A stretch of 64,000 nt of DNA from Candidatus Absconditabacterales bacterium. GTDB taxonomy: Bacteria > Patescibacteriota > Gracilibacteria > Absconditabacterales > Absconditicoccaceae. A program made the position numbers and the translations under genes. Under the pieces are notes generated by a model that was not told where the DNA came from, ran no database searches, and saw only the letters and a list, made by a program, of their open reading frames with translations. Below, one piece after another: positions 1 through 11,923 of the stretch (position 1 is the stretch's first letter; every line of letters starts with the position of its first letter). The stretch spans positions 82,260 through 146,259 of the forward strand of contig CALDTY010000001.1 of assembly GCA_937923605.1 (NCBI GenBank), read 5' to 3'.

Positions 1-76
1 TATATTATTGACATCTAGATCTTAATAAATATAAGATAACTAATTATATATAAATGAATTTACAACTCAACCATAC

Positions 77-277
77 ATGGAAAAATGAAATGACAAAAAT
101 GAAAAACCACTATGATGTTTAGTCCCTATTGCTTGATGACTAGTTCTACTATCTGCTCATGAATACTCAAAAAGAAGTGCAGAAAATGTTGAACAAGTGC
201 TTATGATCTGAGCATGAGTATATGTGGTAATGTTTTTATGAATACTATATTTATGACGAAAATTTAAAGATACTTAA
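77..277 (+). CDS. small membrane protein
   Basis: A 66-aa ORF that is open only when UGA is Gly; it contains several TGA codons. After a charged N-terminus (MEKGNDKNEKP) there is a short hydrophobic stretch near residues 14-26. A second, clearly transmembrane segment (LMIGAGVYVVMFLGILYLG) follows near residues 42-60, with a basic end (RKFKDT). It converges on the elp3 gene and ends 9 bp from it. No family was recognised. The case for a gene is its membrane-protein composition and the placement of TGA where Gly suits a helix. No function can be given. Confidence 0.5.
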
Positions 278-286
278 GTAAAATAC

Positions 287-2179
287 TTATAGATCTTTGA
301 CCATATATGTTCATTCACGAGAATATCAAATTTTTTCATAATATCACTTTACTCATACACCTGAAATTACACTCAATGCTTCATATCATCTAATTGATGC
401 TATCTTTTCTGCCATTTCCATTAATTGACCTCAAAATCCTTTGCTTTGGGCAGTATTACTTTCTTTTCCTCATACAGGAGCGTTCAATTGTGCTACATTT
501 CAATACACATGTAGCTCTCTTATCAGTGCTTTTCACTGCTCTACTCATAAATAATCAACAGACGTTCATGGGTCAGGCAATAGTAATCTAGTAAATCCAT
601 ATAGGTATCAATAAGAATCCTCCATACTTAAGAATAATTCTTCTCAATTTGAAGATCTATAACGACGAACCACCATAAATGGTATACGTAGTGATCATGT
701 TTCTACATGTCTATACTCTCTGCATCTTGTACACAAACAAACAAAATTTCTTTTTGCATCAATATCAAATCATTCTCAAATACAGAACGTTTCAATCCCA
801 TTATCTATTTCTCGATCTTCTCAAGATAGAGATGTATATATTTCAATCTCTCATGAATAAGGCACTTTTAACTTATCTAATAATTTTTTTTCTGTAGCAT
901 AAGCTGTTAGATCATCTCCTAATCTAGAATATTGTTTATGACGGATATGTTTATCATTATTATATTCCTTTTCCATATCATTCATAACTAGTTGCCTTAG
1001 GTTAGGTGTATTTGCTCATGCTACAACTTCATTTGTGTCAAAATCACGAGCAAGACGCTTTATTCTAGCATAAGGAGGAATAATTTCAGTTTTAAAAACT
1101 CTAATCAAAGAAACTAAGTCTTCATCTTTGATGGGGGTATATTCTCATGACTTAAACAAATCATACAATGGTGTATTTGGTATCACTGCTGTTGGGTAAA
1201 ACTTTAATTCATCGGACTTTATCCAAGGAGTAGAAAATGCAATTTTAAATGTTTCTTCGTCCATTTCAGGTGTTGAAGTGTATAAGCCAGGCATATAATG
1301 ATTAGAAATCTTAAATCCATATTGACGCAACATATGCATAGCAATTCTAATAGCTTCATTATTATGACCACGAACATTTGCTACATGAACTGGATTATGT
1401 AAAGTTTGTATTCCCATCTCAACTCTTGTTACTCATAAAGATCTTCGAAATTGACAGTTTTCATGGGTCACATACTCGGGTCTAGTTTCAATGGTTAGTC
1501 ATATAACTCTATTTGGTGATGTTTCATTTATACGAATTGATTCGTCTACTGACTTCGGGTACTGTACATCAAAATTCTCGGTTACAGTGTATCTCGCTGA
1601 TTTATCACTAGAAAAATCTACTTCTATATGATCCATAAAGGCAAGAAATGTATTGCATGCATCATAGAGACCTTTTATGAATTCTGTCTTATATGTTTTC
1701 GGATAAACATCCCAAGTACCTCAAAGAACTATCATTTCAATTTTGTCTGTTTTGTGTCATGTTAAAGTCAAACTTAACAATCTATTATATACCTGCTTAT
1801 ATGGGTCAAATTGGTTCAGTAATGCACGCATTGCTCATGGTTGAGTATTGATATAACTCTTTGGCATTGTTGCATCATTGGGGCAGAAAATACATTTTCA
1901 AGGGCACCAAAATGGTTTTGTTAGCACTTGGACAGCAACTATTCATGATTGTGATCTTATTCAACGTTTCTTTAAAAGTCATTCAATCCAATCATTATCT
2001 TCTATTTCTCCAGCTGTTCTCAATCAATAGAAGGTTTTAAGGACTTGTAAATTTGTGGGAACTTTATTCTCTCAGTTTGCTTTTGCCCAAGATCTTTTAA
2101 GTTTCACTACTTCATCTCTAGAGCGTTTTGCTTTAGATAAAGATAGTATCGAATGGATTAAGGGATGAAGTTTTTTCAT
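287..2179 (-). CDS. elp3: Elp3-like tRNA U34 carboxymethyltransferase (radical SAM + acetyltransferase)
   Basis: 630 aa. Elp3 uses acetyl-CoA and radical SAM chemistry to make cm5U at tRNA wobble position 34. The FeS loop CPGKCIFCPND lies near residue 100 with the three cysteines intact, and its Gly is a TGA codon. It is followed by the Elp3-typical QPGAMRALLNQFDPY. The middle holds a TIM-barrel segment (TLHNPVHVANVRGHNNEA). The C-terminus is a GNAT domain (ALIRELHVYG, ISGVGVKGYYEKIGY) ending in GTYMVKDL. Only one fragment of it appears in the ORF track. The length is slightly above the usual 530-560 aa. The family call is secure; acetyltransferase activity in this organism is inferred. Confidence 0.93.
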
Positions 2180-2264
2180 ATTCTAAATAAAGACAATAAT
2201 TGATTTGTATTTATATCTAAATAGACTATTTTACAAAGTGTTTATTATACTATTTGGCAGATCA

Positions 2265-2693
2265 ATGAATATATTGTTTAAACACGACATAGTATTTAAT
2301 TCAAAAAATTTTACAATATCTCAAGATCGAGAAGTTCCAATTGAAGCATTTTTGATCATATCACCAAAGAGAAAAGTTCGTAGAATTGATGAGTTTTCTG
2401 AAGAAGAATTACATGAATTTATTTCATTATTATCAAAAACACGTAAACTAATGTTTGATGTATTACATATTGAAGATGTATATTTTTTTCAGAATGAAGA
2501 TTCAAATCACAACTTTCATTTTTGGATTTTTCCAAGACATCAATGGATGGAAAATTTCTGAAGAAGAATTCAATCTGTTAGACCTATAATGGAACATGCA
2601 ACAAAATATATGGCAGATAAGGCCAACTGTCAAAAAGTCAAAAAAATCGCAGCAACTTTAAAAGATCATTTTCAAAGGACAAAAGTAGTATAA
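2265..2693 (+). CDS. HIT-family protein (putative dinucleoside polyphosphate hydrolase)
   Basis: 142 aa starting at the ATG after a non-coding TTG-led extension in the ORF track. The C-terminal half carries HNFHFWIFPRHQWM, resembling a histidine triad (HxHxxxxPRH), preceded by the typical QNEDSNHN. HIT proteins hydrolyse nucleotide phosphoanhydrides such as Ap4A or AMP-amides. The ORF track stops at 2561 because of one in-frame TGA (Gly) in FGRRIQ; the protein then runs 44 more residues to a TAA. It is divergent from elp3, with 85 bp between starts that must hold both promoters. The third His of the canonical HxHxHxx is replaced by RH. The substrate is unknown. Confidence 0.75.
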
Positions 2694-2720
2694 AAAAACT
2701 TCCTTAAATGGAAGTTTTTT
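2693..2720. terminator. bidirectional rho-independent terminator
   Basis: The inverted repeat AAAAACTTCC-ttaaat-GGAAGTTTTT has an A-run before and a T-run after. It sits between the convergent HIT gene (+) and the sortase operon (-), so it can serve both strands. Confidence 0.8.
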
Positions 2721-2733
2721 ATATAAGTGATAC

Positions 2734-3627
2734 TTAATATAATTTTACTAATTCTCTCTCTATCCAATTTACAACATATTTTTTCATTTTATCGTCATAT
2801 GTTAATCAAGATGTTGGCATTGATTCTCTAACATCTTTAATCTTTTTGACTCATTCGATAATTATTTTCTGTCTACTGGGACTATTTTCTAATGAATCTA
2901 GAATGTCTGACATTCTATACTTCATCTTATATGGCACTAATAACTCATTATTTTCAACTAACTTTCATCTTAATATCCATCTTCATTTCAATCATTCTGT
3001 ACATGCGAACACTGTCAATTCTTTTCATCATTTTGGTTTTAAAATTCATACATCATCTGGAGTTGTCTCATAAGATTCATCTATTGTGAATTTACGTAAC
3101 TCATATTCTCAATCAACTTTTACATAAACTCGCATTTCATCTCTAGATATTGCATCTAAATTCATCAAATCTGCAAAGATACTCTTATACTTTCCTTCTC
3201 TATCTTTAAAAAAATTACTATGCCCAAAGATAACTGGATTTGCAACTTCTCAAGGAATTCAAGTTCCTGGATAATGCATAACTCATTCTGGAAGATAATC
3301 ATTAATATCTATCTCTCTTCATGAAGTCATATCCTTGAAGTCTTTACTTCATTCTGGAACAAATACTACAGGTGTAATAAGTCATAACGTTGGTAATACA
3401 ATATACATATCATCATTTCTATCTTCTTTATAAGGCAATATTCAGGTCCAATATTCAATATCCTCAGGAGCCTTTTCTAAAGGAAAAGGGGTAAACCATG
3501 TTGGAGATTGCCATTCTAATGCATCAGAAGATATAGTTACAACTCATTTATCAGCTTTAGGCGTCAATCAAAAACTTGTTCAAAAAAGTAGCATTCATAT
3601 CAAAGATATTGAGATAACTTTTTTCAT
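2734..3627 (-). CDS. sortase-family transpeptidase (copy 1)
   Basis: 297 aa with an N-terminal hydrophobic signal or anchor segment (MKKVISISLIGMLLFGTSFG). The sortase core shows LPTLGLITPVV, then GHSNFFKDREGKYKSIFADL with the catalytic His. Later come TVFACTEGLKGRW with the presumed catalytic Cys, and the Arg seven residues downstream. Sortases cleave LPxTG-like signals and attach surface proteins to an amine. It is the second gene of a pair, 35 bp after a paralog with the same motifs. The giant LPETG protein encoded about 2.6 kb away on the same strand is the obvious candidate substrate. The C-terminal ~90 residues are helical and charged and are not part of a standard sortase. The Cys-Arg spacing is shorter than in SrtA, so the subclass is uncertain. 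Confidence 0.78.
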
Positions 3628-3662
3628 CACAGCACAAATATTATAAAATTAAAATAGTATGT

Positions 3663-4607
3663 TTATCCAGGGAAAATAGCTACTAACTCATGTTCAATGA
3701 AATCCAATAATAGTTTTTCTGCTGCTGTTAAACTATTTCACTTCTTCTCTCTAATATTTCATATTACTTTCACTAATTGTACTATTTCATATTTCTTTGC
3801 ATTTGTTTTTAATCGATTTATTTTTCTAATTTGTTTACTTACTCTCCATCTTAGAGTGCTATCTAAATTTGCAAAAGGATCAACATATGGAACTGGTTTT
3901 CACATTGGTTCACCCATATAACTTGCCAGAATCATCCATCTTCAGTCTAATCAATGAGTACATCAAAAAATTAATGCATCAGCTCCTTCTTCATCTCGAG
4001 CCATATATTTAACTCATTCTGTTGGATTAACATTAAATGATTGATCCACTTGATATCTTTCTAAATCATAACCTCATGATTGATTTTTCACAAAATACCA
4101 AGCTTGATCACCTGGATCTAGTGCCATCAAACTAGCAAAAATACTTTTATATCTTCAAGCCTTATCTTTGAAATAATTACTATGTCAGAAATCAATACGT
4201 TTTCCCCAATATCATGGTTTCACACTACTTGCATATTCTATAATTCATGAAACTAGATATTTATTAATATCAATCTGATATCAATTCTTCATATTTGTGT
4301 AATCACTTCCTCATTTTGGGATTTGAACCACTGGTGTTACCAATCAAAGTTGAGGAATAACTAAGTATATATCTTCATATCTATCTTCTTCATATGGGAG
4401 GACATCATTAATCCAATAACTAGCATCAGTTGGAGCAGAAGACAAACTATGTGGTTGAAACCAGGTCGGTGGGGTATACACTAAACTAGCTGACTCCAAA
4501 AACAAGTCTCAATAAATTGCTTCTTTTGCTGATATATCACTCAAACCATACGCAGTACTACTGAACAACAATGTTGTTATGAGTATAAACAAAACACGAA
4601 ACTTCAT
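3663..4607 (-). CDS. sortase-family transpeptidase (copy 2)
   Basis: 314 aa. A Sec signal peptide is clear (MKFRVLFILITTLLFSSTAYG). Shared with copy 1 are IPQLGLVTPVV, GHSNYFKDKAGRYKSIFASL (catalytic His) and LIFGCTHGLDGRW (Cys and Arg). The aligned order F-xx-L, GD and a Y-rich strand between them fits the sortase beta-barrel. It differs from copy 1 in the middle loop (SGGYDLERYQVDQSFNVNP) and in a longer, charged C-terminal tail. The pair arose by duplication and is probably co-transcribed. Two paralogous sortases side by side often have different substrates or act in sequence; which holds here cannot be read from the sequence. Confidence 0.78.
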
Positions 4608-4726
4608 AAACGAATATAAAATAAATAAAAACAATAATAGTAAGATATTGAAAGGTGTTTAATTTACAAATGATAGAGTTAGGTTTCACCTTTGAAATAT
4701 GTAAAAAATAACTCTAGTATATACAC

Positions 4727-5395
4727 TTATGGCAACATTTTTCATGTTACAAGCGTATTGCTGTCTATACATCAGTACTCTAAATATCCATTTTTTTCAG
4801 CTTCAGATCGAAAAACGGTGATAATATCCTCTGAAGTATACTCTAAATCCCATCATTGAGCTATTCAAAGCAAAGCAAATAGGTTTCAACACTTCACAAC
4901 CTTATTTGGATCCAAAGAAGTTCAAATCATTCTTTTTTTGACAGCATACAAAAATGAAGGATATAACACTTCTTCTTGTCATATATACGAAAAAGTATGA
5001 CTTTGTGACACATCTACACTTCAGTCAAATAACTCCCAGAGCTTAAAAATTAATTTTCAATAGGTTATTTCTTCATTTAATGAGAAAAAATGTGATAAAA
5101 TTCTATCATTCTCTATATTTGAAGTTTTCTTATCAATTATGGTTGCAACATCGATACTTATTTCTTGTTGTAAATCTCACTTAACTGAAGTTTTATTAAG
5201 AAGGAAAAAATTGATAAAATTCGTCAATAAAAGCGCTAAAATTGTTATTCTAACAAAGTGTACATTCTTTTTAAAATGAAATATAGTACCATTTCATAGA
5301 GTAACTATTGACAATAAGCAAAAGAAAAGGAATCAAAGAAGCAACGTATTCAAAATACTTATGTAGAATCACCATCAAAGCATATAGATAAACAT
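4727..5395 (-). CDS. two-helix membrane protein of unknown function
   Basis: 222 aa, opened by UGA=Gly. The N-terminal 65 residues contain two or three hydrophobic segments (FYISILNTLLLGFLFFCLL; ITILALLLTNFINFFLL). About 150 polar residues with no family I recognise follow (EISIDVATIIDKKTSNIEN; EDIITVFRSEAEKNGYLEYG). It lies upstream of the two sortases on the same strand, 119 bp away, so it may be the first gene of that transcription unit. That position makes a cell-surface role plausible but not shown. The start was chosen at the ATG giving MFIYMLGWG; a second ATG lies four codons on. Confidence 0.6.
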
Positions 5396-5514
5396 AAATT
5401 GTAATAATAATATGCTACATATCGTGATCAATATAGTTAAAGAGATAGTCGATTTAGGCCTAATTTTAGAATAAAAATTTGAGTATAATATTACAATTAT
5501 AAAAAATTGAACAA

Positions 5515-6033
5515 ATGACACATAGAAGAATCTTTCATCAACAAAAAACCATCAAACTATACTTGGTATTAAACTTCATACTGATACCAATAAGGCAAAT
5601 AGGTGATGGTGAGTCATATTATTTGGTTAGAATAAATCTTCCCAGTAAGTTTATGAATCTTCAGGATTTGAATATCAATTTCTTCGACGAACTAGCACAA
5701 TAGCAATAGATAATAAGATAATTAATCAAGATATTAGATAGATTGAAATAGTTGATACATTTGACGTAGTGAAATATAGATAATAAGCTATTAGGATAAC
5801 CAGACTAGTTGATATTAAAAAATTTATCATAAACCTTTCAAAAGCAGAAATATCTGATTCTGCAAAGAAAATATATCAAATTCGATATCAAGGAAGATAA
5901 AATAGCAATAATGATGCAGAAATAATTCGAATAATTTGAAAAAGAATTCAATCTTGTGGAAAAAGCAAAAGCACTAAAAGGACTCATAAAATCAATTGTG
6001 TGAAAAAGACTGAAAGTAATTTATAACGCATAA
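5515..6033 (+). pseudogene. decayed protein-coding remnant
   Basis: A 62-codon ORF (DGESYYLVRINLPSK) ends at a TAG. Coding-like stretches then continue in different frames, interrupted by TAA/TAG codons: INLSKAEISDSAKKIYQI, then KFDIKEDKIAIMMQK, then FEKEFNLVEKAKALKGLIKS closing with VGKRLKVIYNA and a TAA. The amino-acid composition is protein-like across the joins, which suggests a gene broken by point stops and frameshifts. I do not recognise the family. The region is flanked by the sortase cluster and the giant surface-protein gene. Confidence 0.4.
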
Positions 6034-6140
6034 TTTTAATTTAATATAGATATATAAATAATAACAAATTATAGCATAAATACAACCATTAAACTACACT
6101 ATTATATAGAAATAGAATTATTTTTACATGTTTTATAAAA

Positions 6141-6180
6141 AGTTCCCTTTCTCATTTGCATCAGAAAGGGAACTCTTATT
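6141..6180 (-). terminator. rho-independent terminator of the giant surface-protein gene
   Basis: The perfect 12-bp inverted repeat AGTTCCCTTTCT / AGAAAGGGAACT has a 10-nt loop and is followed on the minus strand by TTTTTATA. It lies 16 bp after the minus-strand stop at 6196. Confidence 0.88.
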
Positions 6181-6195
6181 AAATTTTATGTAGTA

Positions 6196-9100
6196 CTAAC
6201 TAAGCTCTTCTTCTTTTCTTAGCAAGTAAGTTATTAGTCATAATCTTCACTTGATTAATCAATTATTAACTACTCAAGTTTCAGGAAGAATATATGGTAG
6301 AGTCAAAGGTTCTATTACAATAGGTTGCTTCACTGGCGGTATAAATGGAATTACAGGCTCAGGTTTAGGTTTAGGTTTTGGCTTAGGTTTAGGAGTTGGA
6401 ATTGGTGTTGTAACTACTACCGTTTCCTTGAAACAGTCATGATTACATCCATCTCAATCTACATTATTACCATCATCACAAACTTCACCATTATTTATGA
6501 TTCCATCTCAACATCGTGATGAGACTTGACATACAGTAGGGTCATGTGGAGTTGTTGATTCTATATGACAATTTCTGTCACATCAATCTCAATTTACATA
6601 ATTTCCATCATCACATTGTTCACCATTTCTTGTGATTCCATCACCACAGTAATTACTTCCCCCTCTTCCTCAACTTCATCATGATGATCTTCTAAGAATA
6701 TCTACAACTGCTTCATCATGATCATCTTCATCACTTCTAGAGTTGTTTATAATATTATTAACCAAAACATCATTAGATTTGTTTGAATCAACTGTACTAT
6801 CTATATCTACTCAGTTGTCTCTCGTTATTTCTGCAATATTTTGAATTTCTCAACGGAAGTTATCTTCAACCATAAACGTAATAGTTTCTGTCTCAGATGC
6901 TCCTGCAGAAATTGATCCAAAATCTAGAACTACTTTATTAGTATTTTCTAAAATAACATCAGCTGATGATCTAACAAATTCTAGTCAATCAGGAATATAA
7001 TCAGTTACTTCAATATTGTTTGCATTAATATCTCATTGATTAAATACTTCTATAGTATAAATAATTTGATTTCATTCATAATAAGAAGATGAAGGTACTG
7101 TCTTTCTTAAAGCAAGATCGTATTCGTTATCAGTTGAAATATTTATTACAGCATTATCATCATCATCAGTATTTCTACTTTCGTTTCATGGAATACTATC
7201 AATATCATTTCCATTATCAGTTTCAATTTCTGCTCGATTTACAATTCTTCAATTAGAATCATTATTTACAGTAAATGTAATTGGTATACTAACAGAGTCT
7301 CAAGCCTCTAGACTTCCAATTGTTGTTGTAGTAGTTGCTACTCCATCAGCGTTATTGTTTGTCCAGTTAGAATCATCTAGTGTTAATCATGCAGGTATAT
7401 AATCTGTAATAAGTATATTACTTGCGTTAATATCACCTTGGTTAGTTACCTTGATTGTAAATGTAACCGAATCTCCTACATCGAATGTTGAAGTTGATCA
7501 ATTTAATGATTTAGTTAATGCTAGATCATATACATCTGTTGTTGCAATACTTATTATAGCATTGTCATCATCATCTGTATTTTTACTTCAGTTAGATGGC
7601 ATACTGTCTCTATCTACTCCATCATCAGATTCAATCTCAGCCCAATTTTCAATTTCTCAAGTAAATCAGTCATCGATAATAAAACTAATAGTTTCTGTAA
7701 CACTACCTCATATAACTACTGGAGATAAATCCATAATTACATCTCATCATGAAGTAATTGTTACAGCATTACTTCCTACTGATGAACTAAGGTATGTTAA
7801 TCAAGTCGGAACATAATCAATTACAGATACATCCATTGCATTTAAGTTTCATTGATTAATAACAATAATATCAAATGTTACAGTATCTCATGCTTCAAAT
7901 GGTCATTGTGTACTAGAATTTAATGTCTTTGATAATGCTAAATCATAAACGAAGTTAACACATTCTTCATCAATATATCAATCACAGTCATTATCAACTT
8001 GATCATCACATACTTCTGTTACACTTGTTACACCTCATTCACATGTACCTACATCTGACCAGTTTCCATTTCAACATACTTGTGATTGCGTTCAGTATGA
8101 ACAAACTCAAACATCAGTATTTCAACATCTAATTTCTTGAGTCAATTCTTCATCAATATCACCATCACAATCATTATCTATACCATCACATATTTCTTCT
8201 GATCATGATCATACAGTCACATTACATGTACCATATACATAATTTCAATTTACACATTCTTTTAACTTAGTTCATGTTGCTCTACATTCTCATGTTCAAG
8301 ATGAACATGTAACTGTAGTATCTAATCATTCATCTACAACTCAATCACAATCATTATCAATACCATCACAAATCTCAGGACTTTCAACACAAGTTACATT
8401 ATCAACTGTTATGTCTTCATAATCATGATCATCTTCGTCTCCTCCTCCATTATTTACTTCGTCGTTTACTTCATCATCATTTCCATTTGTTGTATCTGCT
8501 GTACTATCTACATCGTTTCCATCATTTCCTGAGATCTCTGCATCATTTCTTATTGTTCCGCTAAATCATGTATCGATTCTAAATGTTACTCTTCTTACTT
8601 TCGATCATCCTGCTACTATGCTTCCATAGTTCATATCTAATGATGTTGCTGTTGCTGATCATACTAACGGTGCTGTACTACTTGAGTATGTCAATCCGTT
8701 TGGTATGTAGTCTGTTACTACAACATTATTTGCATCTATCGTTCCTTGGTTGAATACTTCTATATCAAATGATACATAGTCTCCTGCTTGGAATGGTCCT
8801 GCTGTATTTAATGTCTTTCTCAACGCTAGATCATATACATCATTATTTACTTCTATTACTGTTATGTCTTCGTAATCATGATCATCTTCGTCTCCTCCTC
8901 CATTATTTACTTCGTCGTTTACTTCATCATCATTTCCATTTGTTGTATCTGCTGTACTATCTATATCATCTCAATCACTTCCAGAAATTTCTGCATCATT
9001 TCTTATTGTTCCACTAAATCATGTATCGATTCTAAATGTTACTCTTCTTACCTTTGATGCCCCTGCAGCAACACTTCCAAAGTTCATATCCAATGTTGTT

Positions 9101-11079
9101 GCCGTTGCTGATCATACTAGTGGCGCAGCACTACTTACGTATGATAATCAAGTAGGTATATAGTCTCTTACTATAATATTATTTGCAGTAACATTTCATT
9201 GATTCAATACTCTTATATTAAATGACACTAAATCTCACGCTTGAAATGGACCCGGCGTAGAATTACTTAATGTTTTTCTCAACGCTAGATCATATACTTC
9301 GTTACAAGATGCATCTTCATCAATATATCAATCACAGTCATTATCTATGTTATCATTACATTGCTCTGTTCCAGCATTTCCTGGTACTGCTGTACAAGAT
9401 ACATATTCCCAACTTCCATTTTCACATTGTCTTCCTTCTACTCATGTTGCTAAACAAGCTCAAACTCAAGCAGTACAAGCTCTTTCTTCGTTTAATCATT
9501 CATCAACTGCTCAATTACAATTATTATCTATACCATCACATACTTCGGGAGCATTCGGATCACATACTGGATCATCATTAACTTGAATAGTTTCAAAATC
9601 ATGATCATCTTCATCACCTGTCGCAGGAGTTAAACCTATTTCATTATTAATCTCATTATCATTACCATTTGTTGTATCAGTTGTACTATCACTATCATCA
9701 CCATTGTCTGCAATAATCTCAGCATCATTTGTAATTGGTCCATATGCTGCACCATTTACTTCAAATGTTATTGAAAACGAATATTGTCCTCAAGGATTTA
9801 TTGTTCAAGGAATATAGAATATCGCTTGATTTCAAGAAACAAATGCATTAAGAGAACTACTATCATAAGTTAGTCCTAATGGAATATAATCCATAACTTG
9901 AATTGACGAAGCTGGAAGTGTACCTTGATTGAAAACTGTTATATCAAAGGTAACTAAATCTCAAACAGTGTAAGAGAATGGTCAATTTCAAGTAGTTTGA
10001 TGTAATTTAATTAATGCTAAATCATAATTACCTATTGGACATTCACACTGAATCAGATTTCAACATCAATCATCAATAACATCACTACAATTTCAACTAT
10101 ATGTAGAACAAAAATTCGTTGGCGTACATTGTTCACATGCATCACCTACTCAATCATTATCACTATCTTGTTGTCATGGATTATGTACGTCATCACAATT
10201 ATCCACACAATCGGCAATTCAGTCATTATCTGAATCTGGGAATCACTCATCTATTTGATTATTATTATTATTATCTACTCAGTCACATACTTCTGGATTT
10301 GTACATCATGCAGTACATTGCACTGAATTTCAACAATTATCTTGCTCTACTCAACAATCGTTTGCACCACATGGGTTGATTGGAATACATTGACATGATC
10401 AACAATAAATACTTGATCCACAACCATCAGATACCCATCAACATTGATTTGATGAACAACTGTTAGGTTCACATGTTTCACATGCGTCTCATATTCAATT
10501 ATTATTATTATCAGTTTGAGATGCATTTGGTGTATTTGGACAATTATCTACATTGTCACAAACTCAATCATTATCAGCATCACTACATCAGCAATATTGA
10601 TCCACAATACCATTACAATCATTATCAATTCAATCTCAACATACTTCTGCAACTGGAGTAACTTCTCATGTACATGCTCCTCGTTGTCATCAAGAACAAT
10701 ATTGTGTTCATTCTTGACAAGGACTATTGTTCGGATTCCCGTTAGGCATATTAGAACAAGATTGACTTTGTCAGTTAGTACAAACAGGTGGAGTTCCACA
10801 TTGTGGAGATCCATTATTATTTGTACAAGTTGATCCAGGACATGGATCAGAATACTCACATAATCAATTACTATTACATATATCTGTTGTACAAACTATT
10901 CAATCATTACAATCTAAATTTGTTGTACATTCATCTCAAGCAAAAACTTGTTCTGCAGAATAACTTACATCATCTGATCATGTAGATCAAGTAGATGTCA
11001 AAATCGGCAGTACTCTAAATGCATCAAAAAAGAGCATAAAAACTAAAGCCAAACGTAGAATCATATTAACACTTTTCAT
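6196..11079 (-). CDS. giant secreted LPETG protein with Ca-binding and DUF11-like repeats
   Basis: 1627 aa. The N-terminus is a signal peptide (LALVFMLFFDAFRVLPIL). The first ~330 residues are Cys-rich with thrombospondin type-3-like DxDNDGxxDxxDNC units (SDADNDGVCDNVDNC) and MopE-type metal-binding motifs (VCGDGIDNDCNG). The middle has at least five copies of a ~150-residue DUF11-like unit (YDLALRKTLS..FQAGDLVSFNI..VLNQGN..DYIPTGLSY), separated by acidic NGDDSDSTTDTTNGNDNE-type linkers and more MopE motifs. A Pro-Lys stretch (PKPKPKPEP) precedes a C-terminal LPETG, whose Gly is TGA, and then 25 residues ending RKEEELS. This looks like a very long stalk or adhesin anchored by the nearby sortases. 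The post-LPETG helix is short and holds K and R, so the sorting signal is atypical. Confidence 0.85.
8409..9160 (-). repeat. near-identical internal tandem duplication in the giant gene
   Basis: The block starting near 8409 (gttatgtcttcataatcatg) recurs near 8863 with only scattered changes for about 150 bp, and with weaker identity for another ~150 bp. The period is about 454 bp, which is one DUF11-like unit plus linker. Nucleotide-level identity points to recent duplication or gene conversion of a repeat unit. Confidence 0.8.
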
Positions 11080-11345
11080 AAGTGAAGGTATAATAATAAA
11101 AAATTTTTAACAAAGAAAAATTTCTATGCAAAAATATTTTTTGTGCATATATTGTAGTTATTATTTATATGTTTTTATTATAGTATGTCGATCAATTAGT
11201 ATACTACTAATATACAAACTTATGACAAATTGATACTTTTATAGTAAAAAAAATAATAAAGTCAATACCAAATGTAATTTTGATAATTGTTTGCATATGT
11301 GTAAAAAATAAGTATATGTTTTGTATTTATCAGTAATCAAACAAT
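11080..11345. promoter_or_regulatory. divergent intergenic region, 266 bp
   Basis: Very AT-rich region between the giant surface gene (-) and an HTH/membrane protein (+). It must carry both promoters. No ORF or clear operator was seen. Confidence 0.4.
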
Positions 11346-11915
11346 ATGAGCACCTGATTTATACATATTAATCAAGCGGTTAAAAAGTACAATAAAACAA
11401 GACAAACATTCTATAATTACATAAATAAAGGTTTTGTAAATACAAAAAAGGTAAATAATAAAGTATTTTTAAATGTTGAAGATATTGAAAAGATACTAAA
11501 TGATTACATTGAGATAGAAGATTCATGAACTGTAAAATCAAAAGATAATATATCAAACACAACAATAGATAAGAATGTAAAAATAATTTCAACAATAGAT
11601 ACTAGTAGAAATGAAACAAATTCTAGCAAAAAACAGTGATTTAAAAATGATTTCATTGAAAATAGCAAAAAATTAACATCTCTATTTCAACATATCGAAG
11701 AAAACATTATAAGATCAAATAAGTCTCAGCTATTTAGTTCACAACAAATACTTTCTTGATTAATTCAAAATAAACATGGCGACATTCTAACTAGAATTAG
11801 TAGCCTACAACATACAGTAACAAAACACTCTAAAAGACAAAGAAAAGTACTATTTCGAATGTACTATCTTGTTTTTATAAGCATTAATATTTTCATTTTA
11901 TGGCGCTTATCTTAG
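11346..11915 (+). CDS. HTH protein with C-terminal membrane anchor
   Basis: 189 aa. Residues 1-50 look like a MerR/excisionase-type winged HTH with a plasmid-style partner (HINQAVKKYNKTRQTFYNYI..NTKKVNNKVFLNVEDIEKIL). A polar Ser/Asn/Lys-rich linker and a helical region (DFIENSKKLTSLFQHIEEN) follow. The protein ends in a hydrophobic segment (YYLVFISINIFILW). A membrane-tethered DNA-binding protein is the simplest reading: either a regulator or a DNA-anchoring factor. It diverges from the giant LPETG gene, so control of that gene is possible but unproven. Confidence 0.6.
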
Positions 11916-11923
11916 AGAATTAA

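Noticed and set aside
7130-9300. Regularly spaced repeats as a CRISPR array
   Set aside because: The period (~450 bp) and in-frame protein repeats show these are domains of one protein, not spacers.
6251-10985. Plus-strand ORF-track entries (6251, 7451, 8769, 9270, 10119 etc.)
   Set aside because: All are shadows of the minus-strand giant LPETG gene; their His/Leu-rich composition reflects antisense of Asp/Asn repeats.
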